From contig NZ_DAIOEU010000002.1 of assembly GCF_036746095.1 (NCBI RefSeq), positions 174,549-238,548 of the forward strand: 64,000 nucleotides of DNA, in the 5' to 3' direction. This document shows, in pieces, positions 8,742 to 16,686 of the stretch (the stretch's first letter is position 1; each line of letters begins with the position of its first letter). Source of the stretch: Dyella_B sp036746095 (GTDB lineage: Bacteria; Pseudomonadota; Gammaproteobacteria; Xanthomonadales; Rhodanobacteraceae). Made by a program: the position numbers and the translations under genes. Below the pieces are notes generated by a model that worked only from the letters and a program-made list of their open reading frames with translations, did not search any database and was not told where the DNA came from.

Positions 8742-9082
8742 TGAAAAAAACCTGGGTTGAGAGGATACTCGCACAGCGCTCAGCCCGGTCCACCGACATC
8801 CCGTTGGGACCCGGGCGCCCGCCTGTTACGCCGGCGAGGTTTGCTCCGGTAGGCCGTCTTGGCAACCGGTTGCAAACACCCATTCATCGTAACGGTTCGG
8901 GTAGCCGCTTGTCCGGTTTTGTTGACCTGATGATGCGGCGTGCGTGCATAGAATCATCCCGGTATCGGGAACGTTACCGTTATTTTGCCGCTTTACCGCA
9001 GCGGCGCGATCCGAAGGAAAGGCCGCCACACCAGGCGCCACCTTGGCACGCGACGCGCGGCCAAGCCAAGGAATCACACACA
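8742..9082. promoter_or_regulatory. Divergent rluC/rne intergenic region and rne leader
   Basis: This 341-bp region without a gene separates rluC and rne. On the rne side it contains short inverted repeats: CCCG-GTAT-CGGG near 8960 and GCCGC-N9-GCGGC near 8985-9005. In Enterobacteria the rne 5' UTR folds into hairpins through which RNase E controls its own mRNA; a comparable role here is inference. A TTGACC box near 8920 could be part of an rne promoter, but the matching -10 is poorly placed. An AAGGA ribosome site precedes the rne ATG. Confidence 0.35.
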
Positions 9083-12000
9083 ATGAAAAGAATGTTGATC
9101 AACGCGACTCAGCGTGAAGAGTTGCGTGTGGCCATCGTCGATGGCCAAACCCTTTACGATCTCGATATTGAAATCCCGTCCCGCGAGCAGAAAAAAGCCA
9201 ACATCTACAAGGGCCGCATCACTCGCGTCGAACCCTCCCTCGAAGCCTGCTTTGTCGACTACGGCGCCGAACGCCATGGCTTCCTTCCGCTGAAAGAAAT
9301 CGCCCGCGAGTACTTCACGCCGGGCCTCGATCCCTACAAGTCCAACATCCGTGACCTCCTGAAGGAAGGCCACGAAGTGGTCGTGCAGGTCGAGAAAGAA
9401 GAGCGTGGCAACAAGGGCGCCGCCCTTACCACCTTCATCAGCCTGGCCGGGCGCTACATGGTGCTGATGCCGAACAACCCGAAAGCGGGTGGCGTTTCGC
9501 GTCGCATCGAGGGCGAAGACCGGCAGGCACTGAAGGAGGCGCTGGAGCATCTCACCGTCCCGGACGAGATGGGCCTGATCGTGCGCACCGCCGGCATGGG
9601 CCGCGACGCCGAAGAGCTGCAGTGGGACCTGGATTACCTGCTGGCCACCTGGAAAGCCATTTCCCAGGCGGCCAACGCCCAGAAAGCACCGTTCCTGATC
9701 TACCAGGAATCGAAGCTGTTCATCCGTGCCCTGCGCGACTACCTGCGCAATGACATCGGCGAGATCCTGATCGACGAGGAATCGCTGTATCAGGACGCGC
9801 GCGACTTCATGCAGCAGGTGATGCCCAACGCCCTGCGCAAACTGAAGTTGTACAAGGACGACACCCCGCTGTTCTCGCGCTACCAGATCGAAACGCAGAT
9901 CGAGAGCGCCTTCGACCGCAGCGTGCGCCTGCCCTCCGGCGGATCGATCGTGATCGACCAGACCGAGGCGCTGACCGCCATCGACATCAACTCCTCCAAA
10001 TCCACCAAGGGTGGCGACATCGAGGAGACGGCGTTCAACACCAATCTTGAAGCGGCCACCGAGATCGCCCGCCAGCTGCGCATCCGCGACGCCGGCGGCC
10101 TGATCGTGATCGACTTCATCGACATGGACAGCCCCAAGCACCAGCGGGAAGTCGAGGAACGCCTGAAGGAAGCCGCCAAGCTCGATCGCGCGCGCATCCA
10201 GATCGGCCGCATCTCGCGCTTCGGCCTGCTGGAATTGTCGCGCCAGCGCCTGCGCCCGTCGCTGGGCGAGGCCACCCAGATCGTCTGCCCGCGCTGCGAA
10301 GGCCACGGCCATATCCGCAGCGTGGAATCGCTGTCGCTGTCCACGTTGCGCCTGATCGAAGAACACGCGATGAAGGACAACACCGGCCAGGTGCTGGTGC
10401 AGGCCCCGCAGAGCGTGGCCAACTACATGCTCAACGAAAAGCGTGCCAGCGTGGTGGAGATCGAACTGCGCAACAAGGTGCACGTCGTGATCGTGGCGGA
10501 CGAGAAGCTCCAGACGCCGCACATCGAGATCCAGCGCATCCGCGAAGCGGACATGGGCGAGCACAGCAAGCCCAGCTACGAGCGCCTTACGGCTGAAGAA
10601 GCCGACGTCGTGCGCAAGATGGGCCAGATGCTGGGCAGCAGCGAGCAGCCGGTGGTGAGCGGCATCGTGCCCAGCAGTCCGGCGCCGGTACGCGAAGAAG
10701 AAGAAACAGCCACCGCGCCGGTGGCACCGGTCACCAGGCAGCGCCAGCCGGTGGCCGTTCCCGCACCCGCCCCGACAGCATCCCAAAGTGGCTTCCTCTC
10801 CAAACTGTTCGGCTTGTTCCGCGGCAACGGCGCCGTCGCGCCGGCACCTGCCCCGGCTCCCGTGGCGGCGCGTCCGCAAGCCGCACGCGGCAACCGGCAG
10901 CAGGAAAATCGCCGTAACGAGCCACGTACCCGCGGCGAAGGCCAGCAACAGCGCCAGAACCCGCAACAGCGCGAAGCCCGTGGCACTGCACAGCAACAAG
11001 GCAAGAGCCAGAATCAGCAGCGCCAGCGCCAAGAGCAGCCGGGGCGCCAGCAGCAAGGCAAGCGCGAACCGCAACAGCGCCAGCCGAAGCCGCCGACGCA
11101 GACCGGCGAAGTGGCTTCCGCCGAACAGCGCAACAAGCAGCAGGACGTCGAAACCAACAAGCAAACCCAGCAGGAACAGCCGCCGCGTCAACCGCAGGTT
11201 GAGCGTCAGCCGCCGCAGCAACAGCAACCCGTCAATCCGCCGGCTGCCAAACCGGCGGATGTCCCCACGCCAGCGACGGAAGTCGCCGTAACAGTCACCG
11301 CCGCAACCGAAAACAACGCTACCGCTGGCGAAGCGTCGGCCGAGAGTGCAGGTCAGTCGCGCCGCCGTCGTGGCCGTCGCGGTGGCCGTCGCCGTCGTCG
11401 TCATGAAGGTGCTGCGGATGCAGGACAGAACGACCAGGCCCACGCGCTGGATCTGGACGACGAGGATCGCGATGACCTGGAAACTTCCGCGCCGGAAGCC
11501 GACGCGGCACCCGCAGAGAAGCCCGCGCCAGCCGCCACTCACGTCACTGCCGCACCAGCACCGGACCACACACCCGCGCCGCCGGTGAAAGTTGTGCACG
11601 CCATGCCATTCGCCGAAAGCCATGCACCGGTAACGGTGAAGGAAGCGGTTGCCGAGGTGGAATCCATCAAGGTCACGGTGGGTGAACCACAAACCGTTAC
11701 CGCAGCGGCTGAAGACACCCATCCCTCCGCACCGTTGATCATTGCGCCGGCACCGGTGCCGTCGTCGTTCAACCTGCCGGTGCTTCCGCCCATTCCGGTG
11801 CGCGAAGCGACCGCAGAAACAGAAGCACCTGTGGCGATCGAAGAAATGGTTGCCCAGCCGTATGAAGACGCGACGGTGACGCAAGCCGAAGTGGTGACAG
11901 TCTCGGTACCGCACGACGTAGAGCCGACCACCAATGAAACCCGCGTGGCCGCCGAATCGATCGTCATCACCGAGACCAAGCATGCGGACGAACCCGTGCT

Positions 12001-12226
12001 GATCGAGTCCATCACCGCGCCCGCTGCCGTAGAACCGGTGGTGGTGACGCCGGCACCGCTCATCCATCAGCCTGAGCAAGGCGACCTGCTCGCTGCGCCA
12101 TTGCATCACTCGGTACCTGCCGAGCCATTGCATGTTCACAACCAGCAGGTCGGTGAGACGAAGGAACCGTCCTCCGACGCAGAACATCTTCCCGCCGATC
12201 ATCAACGCGACAACCGGCTTTCCTGA
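9083..12226 (+). CDS. rne: Ribonuclease E
   Basis: This 1047-residue endoribonuclease is the scaffold of the RNA degradosome. The N-terminal catalytic half starts MKRMLINATQREELRVAIVDG and includes the S1 domain (about 38-120), the DNase I-like subdomain (TAIDINSSKSTKGGDIEETAFNTN, with magnesium-binding Asp), VIDFIDMD, and the zinc-link CPRCEGHGH near residue 405. The C-terminal half (from about 560) is low-complexity: Q/R/P-rich, then an RRRGRRGGRRRRR arginine-rich RNA-binding patch near 770, then acidic and A/P/V-rich repeats. That is the usual disordered degradosome-binding arm, with lineage-specific sequence. It ends in a strong terminator at 12258. Confidence 0.96.
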   Translation: MKRMLINATQREELRVAIVDGQTLYDLDIEIPSREQKKANIYKGRITRVEPSLEACFVDYGAERHGFLPLKEIAREYFTPGLDPYKSNIRDLLKEGHEVVVQVEKEERGNKGAALTTFISLAGRYMVLMPNNPKAGGVSRRIEGEDRQALKEALEHLTVPDEMGLIVRTAGMGRDAEELQWDLDYLLATWKAISQAANAQKAPFLIYQESKLFIRALRDYLRNDIGEILIDEESLYQDARDFMQQVMPNALRKLKLYKDDTPLFSRYQIETQIESAFDRSVRLPSGGSIVIDQTEALTAIDINSSKSTKGGDIEETAFNTNLEAATEIARQLRIRDAGGLIVIDFIDMDSPKHQREVEERLKEAAKLDRARIQIGRISRFGLLELSRQRLRPSLGEATQIVCPRCEGHGHIRSVESLSLSTLRLIEEHAMKDNTGQVLVQAPQSVANYMLNEKRASVVEIELRNKVHVVIVADEKLQTPHIEIQRIREADMGEHSKPSYERLTAEEADVVRKMGQMLGSSEQPVVSGIVPSSPAPVREEEETATAPVAPVTRQRQPVAVPAPAPTASQSGFLSKLFGLFRGNGAVAPAPAPAPVAARPQAARGNRQQENRRNEPRTRGEGQQQRQNPQQREARGTAQQQGKSQNQQRQRQEQPGRQQQGKREPQQRQPKPPTQTGEVASAEQRNKQQDVETNKQTQQEQPPRQPQVERQPPQQQQPVNPPAAKPADVPTPATEVAVTVTAATENNATAGEASAESAGQSRRRRGRRGGRRRRRHEGAADAGQNDQAHALDLDDEDRDDLETSAPEADAAPAEKPAPAATHVTAAPAPDHTPAPPVKVVHAMPFAESHAPVTVKEAVAEVESIKVTVGEPQTVTAAAEDTHPSAPLIIAPAPVPSSFNLPVLPPIPVREATAETEAPVAIEEMVAQPYEDATVTQAEVVTVSVPHDVEPTTNETRVAAESIVITETKHADEPVLIESITAPAAVEPVVVTPAPLIHQPEQGDLLAAPLHHSVPAEPLHVHNQQVGETKEPSSDAEHLPADHQRDNRLS

Positions 12227-12257
12227 CGCATCGTCGTTGGCGGAAGCCGTCTAAAAC

Positions 12258-12288
12258 AAAAGGGCCGGACGTGACGTCCGGCCCTTTT
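12258..12288. terminator. Bidirectional rho-independent terminator between rne and the response regulator
   Basis: A GC-rich 14-bp perfect inverted repeat (GGGCCGGACG arms, TGA loop) is flanked by A-runs on the left and T-runs on the right. It can therefore terminate both the rightward rne transcript and the leftward response-regulator transcript. Confidence 0.92.
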
Positions 12289-12322
12289 GTTTGCCATGTC
12301 GAAAAATAGACGGGAACCTTCC

Positions 12323-12973
12323 TTAGTTCCCAACCTGGTTGTTGTGCGTATCCAGCAGCCCGTGCACGGTCATCAGGTGTGCCAGGCTGATCACGTGGTC
12401 GACCTGCAGCTTCTCCATCAGACGTTGCTTGTAGGTGGAAACCGTCTTGGGGCTGAGATTCAACTGCTCGCCGATGGCGGTGAGCGCCTTGCCCCGCACC
12501 AGCATCATGGCCACTTCCAGCTCACGGCTGGACAGGGCGTCAAATGGCGACCCTTCGCCATCCAGCGTGGCCAGTGCCAACTGCTGCGCCACCGCCGGCG
12601 CAAGATAGCGACGGCCGCCAGCCACCTGGCGCACGGCATTGAGCAGTTCTTCCGCCGCACAGCTCTTGGTCAGATAACCATGCGCTCCGGCATCCAGCAG
12701 CCGCTTCGGAAAGCGGGCATCCTCCACCACCGTCACCACGATCACGTGCGTGGGCAGGTTCGCCCGCACGATGCGCTCGGTCAGCTCAATGCCACTCATG
12801 CCCGGCATGTGGACATCGACCAGCGCGATATGCGGCTTGCTGGTCCGGATCAGCCTTAGACCATCCTCGGCCGTGGCCGCTTCGCCGCAAACACGGATAT
12901 CCGGCTGCTGCAAAATCATTCTGAAGCCGGTTCTTACCAGCTCGTGATCATCTACCAGTACAACGTCGATCAT
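12323..12973 (-). CDS. NarL/FixJ-family (GacA/UvrY-like) response regulator
   Basis: This 216-residue protein has an N-terminal receiver domain with acidic pocket DD at 8-9, phospho-acceptor D53 in ALVDVHMPG, and K103 in GYLTKS. A C-terminal LuxR helix-turn-helix (about 145-205) contains SSRELEVAMMLVRGKALTAIGEQLNLSPKTVSTY. Overall layout and length match GacA/UvrY, the partner of BarA/GacS kinases controlling Csr small RNAs. No uvrC follows, unlike classical uvrY loci, so identity as GacA is inference. No kinase is adjacent. The promoter side carries an inverted repeat at 13096-13111. Confidence 0.88.
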   Translation of the reverse strand: MIDVVLVDDHELVRTGFRMILQQPDIRVCGEAATAEDGLRLIRTSKPHIALVDVHMPGMSGIELTERIVRANLPTHVIVVTVVEDARFPKRLLDAGAHGYLTKSCAAEELLNAVRQVAGGRRYLAPAVAQQLALATLDGEGSPFDALSSRELEVAMMLVRGKALTAIGEQLNLSPKTVSTYKQRLMEKLQVDHVISLAHLMTVHGLLDTHNNQVGN

Positions 12974-13052
12974 CTAGCGCCCTCCTTGGTTAGGAACTGT
13001 GCCTTCGCAAAGTAGGCAGGTCTCTGACACATTGCAAGTCGATAACCCCGCG

Positions 13053-13111
13053 TTCCGAAAGGAATTTCCATCTTGAGCCAACTCCCACAATCAAGGTAGG
13101 AAATTACCTAC
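13053..13111. promoter_or_regulatory. Inverted repeats upstream of the response regulator gene
   Basis: Two short palindromes lie in the gap between the response regulator and the small ORF at 13191: TTCC-GAAA-GGAA at 13053-13064 and GTAGG-N6-CCTAC at 13096-13111. The surrounding 100 bp are AT-rich compared with the neighbours. They could be operator sites for either divergent gene; no binding factor is identifiable. Confidence 0.35.
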
Positions 13112-13190
13112 ATACATGTCCTAATTTTGGTGCCATGATTAGCGAAATAGCTGTCGTAAGTCACGCGTTCCACCCTGCCGGAGTGCATCG

Positions 13191-13430
13191 ATGGTGATCT
13201 ACTCGCTCAGACAATCGCCTGATGGAGATTGGAGCATACGAAGGGACTCGGCCACGCTGTTCAGTCAGCTGCGCCTTGGTCCCGCTATTCAACTGGCGCG
13301 CGAAGCCGCCCGCGACGAGCACAACCGCTCGGGTCGCAGCACCTGCGTGGAAATGCCAGGCCCCACCTCCACCATCCGCCTTGCGCAATACGCGCGCCCG
13401 GGACAGCCGCTGGAAAGCGCTGTGGCCTGA
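13191..13430 (+). CDS. Small conserved-type protein, DUF2188-like
   Basis: This 79-residue soluble protein has the pattern W-x(2)-R at the start, then LAREAARDEHNRSG and a valine-rich strand. That recalls the short DUF2188-type proteins (Trp, then LAxExAxxHxxxG, then a beta strand). A GGAG ribosome site lies about 9 nt before the ATG. It is encoded upstream of tRNA-Leu and divergent from the response regulator. Function unknown. It is short and rests on motif resemblance only, so moderate confidence. Confidence 0.5.
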   Translation: MVIYSLRQSPDGDWSIRRDSATLFSQLRLGPAIQLAREAARDEHNRSGRSTCVEMPGPTSTIRLAQYARPGQPLESAVA

Positions 13431-13521
13431 CTGGTACAAATCAAGCGGAGTCCATTGCTCCGCTTGCGCAACTGCATGTTACGATCGCGCGCCTGCCGCC
13501 GGTCATTCGGCACCCCTTCCC

Positions 13522-13608
13522 GCCCGGATGGCGAAACAGGTAGACGCAAGAGACTTAAAATCTCTCGACCGCAAGGTTGTGCCGGTTCGATCCCGGCTCC
13601 GGGCACCA
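13522..13608 (+). tRNA. tRNA-Leu (anticodon UAA)
   Basis: This 87-nt class II tRNA has acceptor stem GCCCGGA pairing with TCCGGGC and an encoded CCA end. The anticodon loop is ACTTAAAAT (anticodon TAA, reading UUA), there is a long variable arm (CGACCGCAAGGTTGTG region), and the T-loop is GGTTCGATCCC. tRNA-Leu genes are common integration sites. Everything immediately downstream up to about 27450 is accessory in character, but no second copy of the tRNA 3' end was found in the window. Confidence 0.97.
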
Positions 13609-13724
13609 ACTAAATCAAATACTTGCGCTAATCTCGAAATATCCCTCCTCTCTCACCATCCGCTGCGGATCCCCACGGATGCCCCTGGTTGAAAAGTTTT
13701 GATCACGGCTAGCATGATGCAGTC

Positions 13725-14218
13725 ATGCCAAGACGCATTGCCGCGGTCTCAACAGAGTTCCTGCTGCGCGAGGTGGCCCACCTCGACGACAGCGTGCTGT
13801 TGTTGCCCCAACAGGTCTTCATCTTGACCGGGCTGTCTTTGGGCATGTTGAAAGAACGCATGCGCACACGACCACCACAGCCACCGCACCGATGCCACGA
13901 GAAAGGGCGCACACTGCGATTTGGTATTCACTGGGTGAGATCAGGCGGTTCCTGCGCGAACGCGCAGAGAACGCCGAGATAGATCGCACGATCGCCATGA
14001 AGCATCGATCGTTTTCAACATGGGTCAGCACAGGAACACCTGATGAGCTCTGGCCCATCACCTTGGTCGGTCCACCCCGCAAGCCCGTGGACTTCTTTGC
14101 CGCACTCCGCGGTGAGGTTCCGACAGCACGCAGCGACCGCAGTAAATGGATGACGCTGAGTGAATACATCACCGCGTTGAAGCAAACGTCTGTCGCCCCG
14201 CAATCAGAACCGGCATAG
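13725..14218 (+). pseudogene. Frameshifted paralog of the downstream gene (AlpA-like small DNA-binding type?)
   Basis: Two overlapping reading frames together make one protein. Frame one (from ATG 13725) gives the N-terminal part with LLLPQQVFILTGLSLGMLKERMRTRPPQPP, and a -1 frame from about 13892 continues with HTAIWYSLGEIRRFLRER to a stop at 14218. The same order of motifs occurs without interruption in the next gene (14229-14801): LLP-x-A start, PP run, GYLVGDLVQYIERE, SFASFLNHG, DDVW, RRPVDLL, MTMKEYAAVM. That paralogy is the reason to read this as one broken gene. The N-terminal half resembles excisionase/AlpA-like helix-turn-helix proteins of mobile elements. It lies 116 nt after the tRNA. 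Confidence 0.55.
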
Positions 14219-14228
14219 ATCAACAGGC

Positions 14229-14801
14229 ATGGATCAAGCCGCCACCGTCCACGACGATCCGTTCTTCGCCGCTCTCCACGAGTTACCCGGCATGCAACTC
14301 CTGCCCTCTGCCGTGTCCGAAGCGCTGTTGCACCTGCCACCCCAGACGTTCGACGGCCTGCGCGCCAATCGAGAACCGGTGCCGCCGCTGATCACGGTTG
14401 GAGGCCAGAGCGGCTATCTGGTGGGCGATCTGGTGCAATACATCGAGCGAGAGCCGACGCGACGTGGGCCAAAGAAGATTCAACACCCCTCATTCGCCAG
14501 CTTCCTCAACCACGGCCGGTCGGATGACGTATGGGTATTCGGCATGGCGGCGCTGGACTTCCACGGGATGCGGCGACCCGTTGATCTCCTGACAGGCCTT
14601 GACTTGCCGATGGCCGTGCTTGCCGATGCACACATTCGACAGATGACCATGAAGGAATATGCCGCCGTCATGGATGGCTATTTATCTCGATTTGATGATC
14701 AACAGGCCGCTGAGCAGCTGGCGATCGAGCACGCCCAGCTCGCGTTGCGTCATGTGCCGCCACGCGGAAGCAGAAAGAGAGTAGGAATTCATCGAAGCTG
14801 A
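14229..14801 (+). CDS. Hypothetical protein, tandem paralog of the preceding broken gene
   Basis: This 190-residue soluble protein has no recognised named family. The N-terminal 80 residues contain a candidate DNA-binding helix pair (LLPSAVSEALLHLPPQTFDGLR followed by GYLVGDLVQYIERE), and the middle and C-terminal parts share spaced motifs with the product of 13725-14218. It starts 10 nt downstream of that gene with a CAGG ribosome site, so the two are probably one transcript. Position next to tRNA-Leu suggests a mobile-element regulator or cargo gene. Function not assigned. Confidence 0.6.
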   Translation: MDQAATVHDDPFFAALHELPGMQLLPSAVSEALLHLPPQTFDGLRANREPVPPLITVGGQSGYLVGDLVQYIEREPTRRGPKKIQHPSFASFLNHGRSDDVWVFGMAALDFHGMRRPVDLLTGLDLPMAVLADAHIRQMTMKEYAAVMDGYLSRFDDQQAAEQLAIEHAQLALRHVPPRGSRKRVGIHRS

Positions 14802-14916
14802 TGATGGGTGCCAAATCAACAGAACCGAAACTTGGGGTCTTTCATAGCGGGGACACAACGGAAACAAGCCCAATCACCATCCTGATTTTCCGCGAACCAA
14901 TCAATTGGTCTAACGA

Positions 14917-15423
14917 ATGCGTGATCTACTTCAAAAAATTTTCTTTCATGGATCGGAACGCCACAGCCTTACCGAGCTTGATCCAATCCACAGCGATGCA
15001 ATCCGTCCATTTGGAAAAGCCGTCTATCTCTCCTTAGAGAAAGCGACCGCAAAGCGATATGCGCGATTCCAAGGTTCGATCTATCAGGTCCAACTAAATG
15101 GCAATCCCGCTATGACAATCAATCTTGACGCAACATTTCGTGATCAAGGAATTGAAGCTCGCGAAGCGATTCGCCCCATCATCAAGGCGAATAATCCCAA
15201 CTTTGATGTGCACACATCACAAAACGACGTGCGGGAACTTATCGGCGGAAACAAGCGCGACACCCGTGTGCGGATGACTGAGCAGCTTTTGGAAGCCGGC
15301 ATCTGGATGATCTACGGAACCGTAGGTCCAGATGAGCATAGCGGAGACATGGACGACGGGATTCAATACGCGATACTTGATCGCGAACACCTCTTGATCC
15401 TGAGCGAAGAGCGTTGCGAGTAA
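14917..15423 (+). CDS. ADP-ribosyltransferase-like (DUF3990/RES-type) protein, possible toxin
   Basis: This is a 168-residue protein in an AT-richer stretch. Near the N-terminus FFHGSERHSLTELD is followed by FGKAVYLSLEKATAKRYARF. The order HG, then a YLS beta strand, then a K-x-Y-A helix is what DUF3990-like and diphtheria-toxin-type ADP-ribosyltransferases show for their His and Tyr NAD-contact residues. A closing Glu could be one of several in the C-terminal third (DMDDGIQYAILDREH). No antitoxin is clearly adjacent, though the preceding small genes are candidates. The start is weakly supported (no good ribosome site); an upstream overlapping frame from 14801 is not convincing. Confidence 0.5.
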   Translation: MRDLLQKIFFHGSERHSLTELDPIHSDAIRPFGKAVYLSLEKATAKRYARFQGSIYQVQLNGNPAMTINLDATFRDQGIEAREAIRPIIKANNPNFDVHTSQNDVRELIGGNKRDTRVRMTEQLLEAGIWMIYGTVGPDEHSGDMDDGIQYAILDREHLLILSEERCE

Positions 15424-15456
15424 GAACCACACAAGACCTATCGCCGCGAAATTTAC

Positions 15457-15555
15457 TCACCTCGTGCAAATCTTGGCGACGAACTTAAAGAAGCCATACG
15501 TGGCAAACCCGGCAATGACCGTGGCTCCTACGATCTTACAAACTGCACCTTCCAT
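15457..15555 (-). CDS. Tiny single-span membrane peptide (32 aa)
   Basis: This short ORF encodes 32 residues: a polar start (MEGAVCK), one hydrophobic stretch of about 16-18 residues rich in A/G/V/F, and a basic C-terminus (KICTR). A GAGGA ribosome site lies 8 nt before the ATG. It is transcribed in the same direction as, and 58 nt downstream of, the YaaW-like gene, with a 12-bp hairpin in between. Its shape resembles type I toxin or small regulatory membrane peptides. Function unknown; a chance ORF is possible, but the ribosome site and hydrophobic profile argue for a real gene. Confidence 0.45.
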   Translation of the reverse strand: MEGAVCKIVGATVIAGFATYGFFKFVAKICTR

Positions 15556-15573
15556 TTTCCTATCCTCTTGTGA

Positions 15574-15602
15574 GGAGCGGACCTGCTGACCAGGTCCGCT
15601 CC
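15574..15602 (-). terminator. Strong hairpin between YaaW-like gene and tiny peptide gene
   Basis: A perfect 12-bp stem (GGAGCGGACCTG arms) with a 5-nt loop lies 11 nt after the YaaW-like stop codon on the minus strand. No U-run follows, so it may be an attenuator, RNA-processing or stability element rather than a full terminator. The tiny peptide gene starts 19 nt beyond it. Confidence 0.6.
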
Positions 15603-15612
15603 ATAGCCTGTA

Positions 15613-16686
15613 TTAGTGTCTGCCGGCTTTCTTGATCGTTTTCTTGGCGGCCTTCTTCAAGGCCGGACCTTTATTGGCTCGAATTCCACTCTTCTTGCTA
15701 ACTTTCTTCGCGGCAGCAGTCTTTTTCATCGGCGTCTTTGAGGCGGCCTGCTTCGCAGTGGCTTTCTTCGGCGCCTTCTTCTTTGCCGCGGTCTTTTTTG
15801 ATGTTGCCTTCTTCGCAACCACTTTCTTGGCCGCGCGTTTCGCGGAGGAAGCAACTAATTTCTTTTTCGCCTCCTGTGCCTCGAACCAGGCATGATCATC
15901 CTTAGCTGATTTCGTTGCTGACGTTCCCTCAACCACCGGCGGCGGCAAGGCCAGCGTCGTAGGTGCAGCCAACTTAGCGTTGGACGCTTTTAGGCGCATG
16001 TATGCCACTTGGATTACACAGGGGACTGTGACTCGATAGGCTGGACTGGCCAGATCCGCGATTGTCCACAAACCTGTGATCACCCAACCGATTGGACCTG
16101 TGGCCAACGCGATAACGCGGGTCAGGCCAGCATTGGCCGCAAGCGTTAACCCCTTACCAAGGAGCGCCTTGGAGATGCCATTGGCCACGATGACGGCCAT
16201 ACGATAGGTTGCAAATCCGGCCAGCCGTGAGGCGCCGATGGCAGTGGCAAGTTGTGCCGGCCCTGCACCGGCAAGTTCGCCCACGTTGAGCTCGGCGAGC
16301 ACTTGCTTCCGCTCAACCTCCGACATCCTGGCAACCGAGTCGGTGAAAATTTTCTGCAAGATCGCCACTTCAATGTTCGCAGCTGGCGCCTTCTTGGCAA
16401 AGTTAACTTTCAGATGCGTGCCGACGTCCGAAACCAACTCACCGTATTTGATGCCCTCGCCGCCGCGGAATAAGTTGACAATGGAGTTGCCGCCAAAAGC
16501 ACGGATTTCTTTGTCAATTAGTTCGCGATCAGCCCGGGAGTAATGCCCAGATTGCTTGCAGGAAATCAGACGCTTGCAGACATCACTATCAAGGGAGAGG
16601 CGTCCTTCTCCTTTATCTGTGATGTAGTCGGTCAAAACATCAAGGTCTTCTACATCTGCATTCAAAAGAACATCAGACAGACTCAT
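15613..16686 (-). CDS. YaaW/UPF0174 family protein with histone-H1-like lysine-rich tail
   Basis: This protein of about 357 residues has two parts. Residues 1-250 match the YaaW (UPF0174/DUF3944) pattern: LDVLTDYITDKGEGR, FGGNSIVNLFRGGEGIKYGELVSDVG, LKVNFAKK, and the hydrophobic FATYRMAVIVANGISKALLGKG followed by ATGPIGWVITGLWTIADLASPAYRVTVPCVIQVAYMR. The last 95 residues are almost entirely Lys/Ala/Thr repeats (KKAAKK, TSKKTAAKKK, ATAKQA), as in eukaryotic H1 and bacterial Hc1/AlgP tails. The family function is unknown. The ATG at 16686 has an AGGAAGG site and overlaps the upstream XRE gene by 4 nt, so the pair is translationally coupled. Confidence 0.82.
   Translation of the reverse strand: MSLSDVLLNADVEDLDVLTDYITDKGEGRLSLDSDVCKRLISCKQSGHYSRADRELIDKEIRAFGGNSIVNLFRGGEGIKYGELVSDVGTHLKVNFAKKAPAANIEVAILQKIFTDSVARMSEVERKQVLAELNVGELAGAGPAQLATAIGASRLAGFATYRMAVIVANGISKALLGKGLTLAANAGLTRVIALATGPIGWVITGLWTIADLASPAYRVTVPCVIQVAYMRLKASNAKLAAPTTLALPPPVVEGTSATKSAKDDHAWFEAQEAKKKLVASSAKRAAKKVVAKKATSKKTAAKKKAPKKATAKQAASKTPMKKTAAAKKVSKKSGIRANKGPALKKAAKKTIKKAGRH

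Noticed and set aside
9074..12205. 1043-codon open frame antisense to rne
   Set aside because: GC-rich third-position shadow of rne; no start context, repetitive L/R/G composition, and rne has clear catalytic motifs.
15600..15900. Alternative reading of the Lys/Ala tail as a plus-strand Phe/Ala-rich membrane protein (15632-15895)
   Set aside because: Reverse complement of AAG/GCC repeats gives Phe/Ala hydrophobic runs automatically; the minus-strand YaaW frame is continuous and motif-supported.
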